The notes beneath the pieces are model-generated. The model worked only from the letters and a program-made list of their open reading frames with translations. It had not been told where the DNA came from and did not search any database. Shown here one piece after another: positions 58,159 to 64,000 of a stretch of DNA of 64,000 nucleotides (positions are counted from its first letter, which is position 1; every line of letters starts with the position of its first letter). Both the position numbers and the translations under genes were made by a program. Origin of the DNA: Bimuria novae-zelandiae CBS 107.79. Taxonomy: Eukaryota > Ascomycota > Dothideomycetes > Pleosporales > Didymosphaeriaceae. The stretch is taken from assembly GCA_010015655.1 (NCBI GenBank), contig ML976658.1, positions 1,162,303 through 1,226,302 on the forward strand, given 5' to 3'.

Positions 58159-58491
58159 GTAGTTAAGAATAATACTAATTTATAGTTTTATAGTTAGAGA
58201 TAGAGGTTAAGGATTAGGTTCTAAGCCTTTCGTAACTCCTCTTACTAGTATTTATAGATTCCTTAAAGCTATAATATCTATTTATAGAACATTACTACTT
58301 TACTAGTGGTAGCTTTATAGCGTTATTCTAGTTATATATAGTAGGTATTAGCGTCCGTAATATAGGTAGCCTACGACTCTAGTCTCTCTTATAGGGAGTA
58401 GATAAAAGCTTTATAGCTTTCTAGCGGTTCTAGCGATTATAGGGCTATTATTAGAACGGTAGTAGTAGGTTATATTAGAGGAGCTACGTAA
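58159..58491 (-). pseudogene. G4 gag 5' part and leader
   Basis: 333 bp between P8 and the G4 5' LTR, minus strand, dense stops. It should hold the gag start and primer-binding site next to the LTR. Neither is readable. Confidence 0.55.
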
Positions 58492-58747
58492 TATTAGGAT
58501 ACAGCGGTATCGGATAAATAGCGGACAGGTAGCGGACGGGCAGTAGAAAAGTAATAGTAGATAACAGTAACTAAGTATTTTATAAGACGTAGCTTAAAGA
58601 GCTATAAAGAGATAGAGGCGAGAGTAGACTATATACACTAGGAGCTATAACCACTAAAGGAGGGAAGCCGCCTCTATAGGATAGAGGTAGCCTCCGTAAG
58701 GAGGTAGGAATAAGGGTCTGTAATAGGCTTACAGTAGCCCCGTGACA
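58492..58747 (-). repeat. G4 5' LTR
   Basis: 256 bp; its left end is mutated to TATTAGG and its right end is CCCCGTGACA. It is followed by TSD ATATC. Confidence 0.9.
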
Positions 58748-58752
58748 ATATC

Positions 58753-59890
58753 TACCTATATATATCTTATACGTCCTACAGCCTCTTGATCTCGCTCCTT
58801 TCTTTATTATTAAATCTAGTTACTAACGCTAGATCTAGGAGCTTATATCGCTTAATAACGCTACGCCTATTAAAAAGGAACGCTTTATTACCTACTATTA
58901 TTAAGCTAGGGAGGAAGACTTTATAGAGCGTATAATTTAAGCTAACTAGTAGGCTACTAGTATCTATCTATTTAATATTAATTATATGCTTAACTTATTA
59001 TAAGCCTCTGTTAGGATCTGAACATGTATGGAACGCGGAGGACCAACGGGCCTTAGTAGAAGTAACACTCGGCGGGGTCGCGTAACCGAGGTCACGTGAT
59101 GTACCATCTAGCCAAGACATACCACCCTGCCAAGATTGTGGAAGGTGCACTATCCACGGACGGCGCGACCATCTATCGGAATCTAGGGACGGTAGAAAGA
59201 GAGATAGACGGTAAGGTTTACCCCTCTTGTATATAAACCTACACGAATACCCTTAAGGCATTCGTGTTTAACCTATTTATTAATCTATCGTTTGGATCTG
59301 ACTAAGCAACCTTGTTAATTTAATTATGCTGTACACACCTTTAATACTAACACCCTAGTGACAAGCGCAAGCTATCACTACACCCTCTCCCGTCCTACCT
59401 AGTACTCCTGCCCGAGAACCAACCTTAGCCTATTTAGGACTAGCTATCCTAGATGGAACCTAACAGCCTCTTAGAGGCCTACTATACTTATATATTACTA
59501 GTAGCCTTAGTAATAGCCTTAGAGCTTCCTATCTACCCCTTAAGGTCCTTATAATCTCTATATAGCGTAGTGCGATATTCGGAGCGTTAAGTATCTAGGT
59601 CGTAGGACCCGACTACTCCTTTAGAGAGTAGGTAAGGCACTAGTAGCTGCAAATACTAGAGCTATAGGGCTAGAATTAGTAAAAATATAGCTTAAGTATT
59701 ATCTATAGACTACTAGCTCTTAGCGTCCTTAAAAGCGCGTTTAAATAGACCTAAACTAATACTTTATAAAGATAGAGACTATTATAGAGACTATACGCGT
59801 AGCTAAGGCCTTAGGAACTTAGTAACGTAGGTCTACAATATCTAGCGCTTTAGAAATAGCTTTATTAGCTGCTGCTACTAAAACTCTACA
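58753..59890 (+). pseudogene. P6 transposase, third catalytic block and C-terminus (split by S7)
   Basis: Resumes directly after the ATATC duplication: L-P-T-Y-I-S-Y-V-L-Q-P-L-D-L-A-P-F at about 58752-58800 is the third catalytic block with Asp kept. With the blocks left of G4 all three Asp codons survive, although stops inactivate the gene. It continues to 59008, is interrupted by S7, and goes on to about 59890 before the TIR. Confidence 0.85.
59009..59465 (+). repeat. S7: solo LTR of the S1 family
   Basis: 457 bp, TGTTAGGATC...GAACCTAACA, TSD GCCTC at 59004-59008 and 59466-59470. CACGTG at 59093-59098. More C-to-T changes than S1. Confidence 0.95.
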
Positions 59891-60003
59891 GTCTATATAT
59901 ACATAGTGGCAATTTTAGTAAGCGTTGTTGAGATATCGCGTGTTTGGTGCAGATGTCGCGTTTTGGTAGGGTGATTAGGGACCCTATGTAATCAGGAACT
60001 ATA

Positions 60004-60050
60004 TCTGTAATGCTCGAAAATCGGGGAAAATCTTGGCAAAACCTTAATTA
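60004..60050. other. 47-bp spacer between P6 and P7
   Basis: Normal-composition sequence (tctgtaatgctcgaaaatcg at its start), the target strip between two TA-flanked transposons. Its last two bases are the P7 target TA (60049-60050). Confidence 0.6.
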
Positions 60051-62176
60051 CCCTGCCGAGACAGTCAGTGCGCCGCGACACTAACGCGCCACCCCAATAG
60101 ATGTAGCACCTCAACTTTAACGCGCCGCATCTCCACCAATATGGATCCAATTAAGGCTGCAATCATCGCTATCGACTCACGAGAACCTGGAGAAACTTTC
60201 TTATATAGAAAAATTGCAGAAGAATTTGGTGTTGTGCGGTTAACATTAACGCGCCGGCATAGACGCGCCATGCAGGCGCGTATATAGCTATTATAGACTC
60301 GCTAAAATTTTAACTAATAATAAGAATCTAAGCTCCTATAGTATATATAGCGTCTTACTTAGAAAGGTCTACCCCCTACGCGTTAGATAATCTAAAACTT
60401 TACATTAATTATTACTAAAAAGGATGTCTCTATGTAATAGGTTAATTGCTTTATTAAGCGCCACCCCGACTCCCTAATCTCGCGATAGACGACTGGGCTA
60501 GATAGTAATCGCTATAACGCTAATTTAGGCGTAAGATATAGGCTCTACTTTAAGCTTCTACATGAGAAAATTATAAAGTATGGCATAGAGCCTTAGCATA
60601 CCTATAATATGGACGAAAAAGGCTTCCTACTCGGCATCACCGGCAGGTCAAAAAGGATCTTCGACAGGCCTATATATAAGAGTCGCCAAGTGAGGTAATC
60701 TATCCAGGATAGCAGTCGTGAGTGGATCTCGCTTATCGCATGTATATATGGCGATGGATCTACCATTAATCCATCACTAATCTATCGATCTGACGCTAAG
60801 ACTCTACAATCAAGCTAGGTTAAGGAAATTAACGTTAATTCTTATAAAGTCTTTATTACCTTATCAACCTCTGGATAGTCAAACAACGAGATAGGGCTTT
60901 AATAGCTAAAACAGGTGTTTAATCGCTATACTAAGGAGAAGGCTCAACGGCAGTAGCAACTCCTAGTCCTTAATAGGCATAGATCTCACGTTACTATAGA
61001 TTTTATTAACTACTATAATCAGAAAAAGATCCTCCTTGCGATATTTCCCCCTTACGCCACTTATACGCTGCAGCCTCTAGACGTCTATGTGTTTAAGTCT
61101 CTTTCTGCCGCCTACTCCGACGAGCTCTCCGCATACCTGTATAGGAGTTAGGGGCTATTAATAATCGCCAAAGAGACTTCTTTACACTATTCTAGAGGGC
61201 CTAGATAACGTTAGTTACGCCGTAATTAATTACTAAAGCTTTTAAGTATATAGGTATCTCGCTGCCAGATCCTACACTAATTCTTAGTTAATATAATAAA
61301 AATAAGTCTCTAGAATAGAAATCGCGTAAAAGCTCTACTTTAGTACTTAGCGCGTCTAATTAGCGCAAAATCGATTAGCTTTTAAAGGTTATTATTAATA
61401 CAGGGGGAAGTGATAAGACTAAGAAGCTAAGTCGCACTATACACTTAATTTCTATATAGAAGCAGCTCCTAGAGCATGAGAATCAGGGGCTACGAGAAGC
61501 CCTCACAAACCAGAAACGGCGTTAAACAAAGGGCAGGACTCTACCTTTTAAGCAGCTAGATAAGTGGCATAGAGGATCTATTTTCTAGTTACCTGCCCGC
61601 GTACAGAGGGCGCGCGATTCTCTTAGCTAATAAAAGGCTAAAAAGCAATAACTATAACTCTAGAAAAGTAAGCAGAGAGAGATCTAGATAGTAAATAGGT
61701 AGCTTAAAGCTTGTTTACTATAGGAGAAGCGTATTGCGCGTGCGGTAGCTAGAAATACGCGCGCTAAGGAGAAAGCTAATTAGGCTACTAAGTAACGCCT
61801 CTATTAATAGGCTCGCAAGACTTAATAACAACTTTAAAAACGTCTTAAAATTGCTAAAAAGGGAAGCTAGAATGCTTTAAAAGCTACTTATATAATTATA
61901 AAGAGGAAGAAGCCTACGCCGGCATCTATACGCGTTAATATAGTAATATTTACGCTATTAGCGCTAGCATCGCGTAGTAGCTAAATAATTAGAACACTAA
62001 GCAGATATCTATAATTTAACTAGCTAGTAATTTTCTATAGCTCTATAAAATCTTAACTCTAGAAAATTTCGCGATAAAAGCTTTTGTGTAAAACTCTACA
62101 GCCTCATGTTACTAACTGCGGTGCTGGTGTTGGGGTGGCGCGTTAGTGTCGCGGCGCACTAACTGTCTCGGCAGGG
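60051..62176 (+). mobile_element. P7: pogo-superfamily transposon, complete
   Basis: 2126 bp, TA at 60049-60050 and 62177-62178. TIRs of about 48 bp begin ccctgccgagacagt and differ at one or two positions, by transition. Related to P4 and P5 in gene and subterminal sequence, and less RIP-damaged than either. Confidence 0.96.
60141..61990 (+). pseudogene. P7 DDE transposase
   Basis: Starts at ATG 60141 with M-D-P-I-K-A-A-I-I-A-I and a psq-like HTH ending L-T-R-R-H. First catalytic block Y-N-M-D-E-K-G-F-L-L-G near 60605-60640, intact, with F-D-R-P-I-Y-K-S after it. Second block L-V-L-N-R-H-R-S-H near 60963: Asp became Asn. Third block L-Q-P-L-D-V near 61072 intact. A long Lys/Arg/Gln-rich C-terminus follows to about 61990; the true stop is uncertain because of TAA/TAG at Gln codons. 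Confidence 0.92.
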
Positions 62177-62178
62177 TA

Positions 62179-62224
62179 CAAATGCGCTAGCTTACCGCAA
62201 GGATCTTAATGTGGGTCTATTCTA
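62179..62224. other. 46-bp spacer holding a stray P9-type terminus
   Basis: Contains atgcgctagctta at 62182-62194, the same 13 bases that form the P9 right end (63988-64000), and then the inverted copy that begins P9 at 62223. Confidence 0.7.
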
Positions 62225-63998
62225 AGCTAGCGCATGGGGTTCCGAGACACCTGGGGATATGAGACACCGCGCAGAAATCCTCCACCCTTTAAAAAATCGC
62301 GATAATTCATTCAGCGTAATTATAATTGCCACTCGCTACATATAGATTGCAGAGTTTTAGCTACTATTTCTGCTACAGCTTTTTCTGCGTCCTTTTCTAC
62401 AGAAGTACTACTGTTTTGTTGCTCTAGGAGAGCAGATGTCTGCTTTGCTATTATAATTTAATCTATGCTAGTAAAGCGTTAATTTAGGTCTATATAAACT
62501 TTCTTTCGTGGTTGCGGACGCTTAAGGGCCTTAAGTTAACTTTATAATCTTTATTCTCTGCTTCTAGCGCTGCTAAGCGTGTATTAGCTATTATAATTGC
62601 CTTACTAAACAGTTAGTGAACCTTGCGGCTTAATTTCTCAGCGCTGTAGAGCTGCCTTTAAGCCATAAACAGATCCCGAGGGCTATAGGGAGTGTAGAGA
62701 GAGCTCTCGGCGAGATAAGCCTAATCCTGGTAAGGGGGGGTAACAGGCCTTCGAGCGACTTAAGATAAGTTAACTACCCGCTTAATATTTAATAGGTAGA
62801 TGCCTGCAATAGCCTATCTAGCGCGGATTACTCTCTTAGTAATCGCAGCCTCTCTAGTAGCGTTGTAGGCAATAATAAAACGTTCCTTTTTAACTGGCGC
62901 AGCATTATCTAGGTGTGATAACTCGTGGATCTACTGGCGATAGAATCGTTTCACTACTGAGAAAACAGAGAGATCTAGTGGCTATAGAACGTGCGAGGAG
63001 TGCGCAGGGAGAAATAGAAGCCTGACTTTATTTTGCTTATAGATCTACAGGAAATCCAGGTCGACATAGCTACCGTGGCCATCTAATATTAGCATCCGCT
63101 AGTAATCCTCTAAGGGCGCAGTATCTAGCAGAAATACGCGTTATAGCTACTTAGCCCCTATTATATTAGATGTCTAGCTATTCTCTAAAGTTTTGTATAG
63201 CTAGTTAGGTATTATTAATAGAAACCAGGTGCTCTACAGGTTTTTGCCTTTAAAAATAATAGCTAGCCGCAGCTTTCTCCCTATTATAGAAACGCACTTA
63301 ATTATCGACGCCCACTCGCGATTCTCTAGAGACTAATAGTAAGCCTTCTTTTTCTGGCTTCCTGCGAGTACTCTGGTGTTTACACATACGCCTAGGGCCT
63401 TCCTAGTCTTATTTATATTCCACGTATCCTTATTGCGTATGTCTAACTCAACGCGGAGCTACTTATAGAGCTTAAGAAACTTGCGTATTACCTTCTAAGT
63501 TACTCCCTTAGCTCTCGTAGCCTTAATCTTCTTACTTATAATAGAGGCAACGCGTGGGTTGCGTTTAATAAAGTAAGATATTTAGTATTTACCTACTAAT
63601 ACGTGGTCGCTATTTATCCTAAGGATTTAATTTGCTATTTCTTATATATAAGCGTAAGAAGGAGGAAACCTGCGCGCGTCCTCTTTAAGTATCTATTATA
63701 TAAGGAAGTCCTCTTGTTGTGGAGTTAATCGTTACTAGTATACGTGGCTATTTTGCCAGTTTTGTGAACCGCGTACGCGCCTAGATAGCGTGGCTATAGA
63801 GATGTTGTATGCCTTTGCAGCAGCTCGTTGACTAGGAAAAATGCCAGCATTAAGATCACTAATAGCTACTTGAATTGCTGCCTCACGGTTGGCCATTTTG
63901 GTAGGGTGGATGTGGAGATATCGCGATTTTTTGAAGGGTGGAGGATTTCTGCGCGGTGTCTCATATCCCCGGGTGTCTCGGAACCCCATGCGCTAGCT
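62225..63998 (-). mobile_element. P9: pogo-superfamily transposon, complete
   Basis: 1774 bp with long TIRs (about 70 bp, AGCTAGCGCATGGGGTTCCG...) at 62225 and 63998. TA at 62223-62224 and 63999-64000, the last bases of the window. It shares subterminal gagatatcgcg with P6. Confidence 0.93.
62330..63896 (-). pseudogene. P9 DDE transposase
   Basis: Start at ATG 63896 (M-A-N-R-E-A-A-I-Q-V-A-I), then a psq-type HTH (S-Q-R-A-A-A-K-A-Y-N-I-S). A longer reading from 63989 would translate the TIR and is less likely. The first catalytic block near 63400 is damaged (I-N-K-T-R in place of an Asp-Glu motif), followed by A-L-G-V-C-V-N-T-R-V-L. Second block L-I-L-D-G-H-G-S-Y near 63090 keeps Asp. Third block P-L-D-L-S-V-F near 63000 keeps Asp. 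Few stops compared with P5, so it is younger or less mutated. Confidence 0.9.
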
Positions 63999-64000
63999 TA

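Larger units (their letters stand above)
48608..58747 (-). mobile_element. G4: Ty3/gypsy chromovirus in P6
   Basis: Minus-strand LTR element with TSD ATATC at 48603-48607 and 58748-58752, and LTRs 48608-48864 and 58492-58747 (256-257 bp). Inserts P10, S5, S6 and P8 are inside; without them it is about 5.8 kb. From right to left: gag, RT, integrase, chromodomain. Confidence 0.93.
47656..60001 (+). mobile_element. P6: pogo-superfamily transposon, split by G4 and S7
   Basis: TIRs of about 70 bp begin tagttcctgat at 47656 and, inverted, end at 60001, with TA at 47654-47655 and 60002-60003. Without inserts it is about 1.7 kb. G4 (TSD ATATC) sits inside the transposase gene and solo LTR S7 (TSD GCCTC) further down. 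Its left TA is the right TA of P5. Confidence 0.93.

Noticed and set aside
60065..60271. Minus-strand open frame at the start of P7
   Set aside because: Antisense of the P7 transposase N-terminus and TIR.
1..64000. Host protein-coding genes, tRNA, rRNA, telomere or centromere satellite
   Set aside because: No frame without transposon homology is longer than chance allows, no telomeric TTAGGG array and no satellite was seen, and no tRNA or rRNA sequence was recognised by eye.

Overview
This 64 kb window looks like an AT-rich, gene-free compartment of a filamentous ascomycete (Pezizomycotina) genome. Every recognisable coding segment belongs to a transposable element, and I find no host gene, rRNA or tRNA. 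The species cannot be named from the sequence. Almost all elements carry the mark of repeat-induced point mutation (RIP): C-to-T and G-to-A transitions, strong TpA enrichment, in-frame stops that are nearly always TAA or TAG at former Gln or Trp codons, and Asp-to-Asn, Cys-to-Tyr and His-to-Tyr changes at catalytic and zinc-binding positions.

Layout, left part (1-31655): a Ty3/gypsy chromovirus R2 on the minus strand (3' LTR 1-440, 5' LTR 31031-31655) is split by a related minus-strand element R1 (757-20136, TSD GTTAT). R1 is itself split by a plus-strand chromovirus E1 (1821-8512, TSD CTTAT), a solo LTR S1 (10847-11265, TSD ATTTC) and a Ty1/copia element C1 (11734-16850, TSD AGGGC). R2 is further split by the plus-strand chromovirus G2 (24431-30133, TSD GCTAT), and its 5' LTR holds a 173-bp LTR-like insert S2 (31176-31348, TSD CTATT). 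The R2 stack probably lies in the 5' leader of a Fot1/pogo element P1, whose body follows at 31661-35215.

Middle part (31661-45553): P1 is interrupted by Fot1-like P2 (31915-33761). Then come Fot1-like P3 (35382-37235), a solo LTR S3, a piggyBac-like transposase relic, an unassigned mutated tract, the LTR-gag-protease remnant G3 carrying solo LTR S4, and a truncated pogo-like element P4.

Right part (45556-64000): the TA-targeting DNA transposons P4, P5 and P6 abut with single shared TA dinucleotides. P6 (47656-60001) is blown up to 12.3 kb by the minus-strand chromovirus G4 (48608-58747, TSD ATATC), which contains Fot1-like P10, solo LTRs S5 and S6 and Fot1-like P8. P6 also carries solo LTR S7. 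Two more pogo-superfamily elements, P7 (60051-62176) and P9 (62225-63998), complete the window; P9 ends with its TA duplication exactly at the last base.

The genes do not cooperate as a pathway; the window is a stratigraphic record of insertion followed by RIP. The most unusual signal is an antisense open frame, a Cys-rich motif followed by a charged helical region. It sits between pol and the 3' LTR, is nearly intact in E1, and is traceable with mutated cysteines in R1 and R2. Names such as R1, E1 and P2 are local labels used only here.
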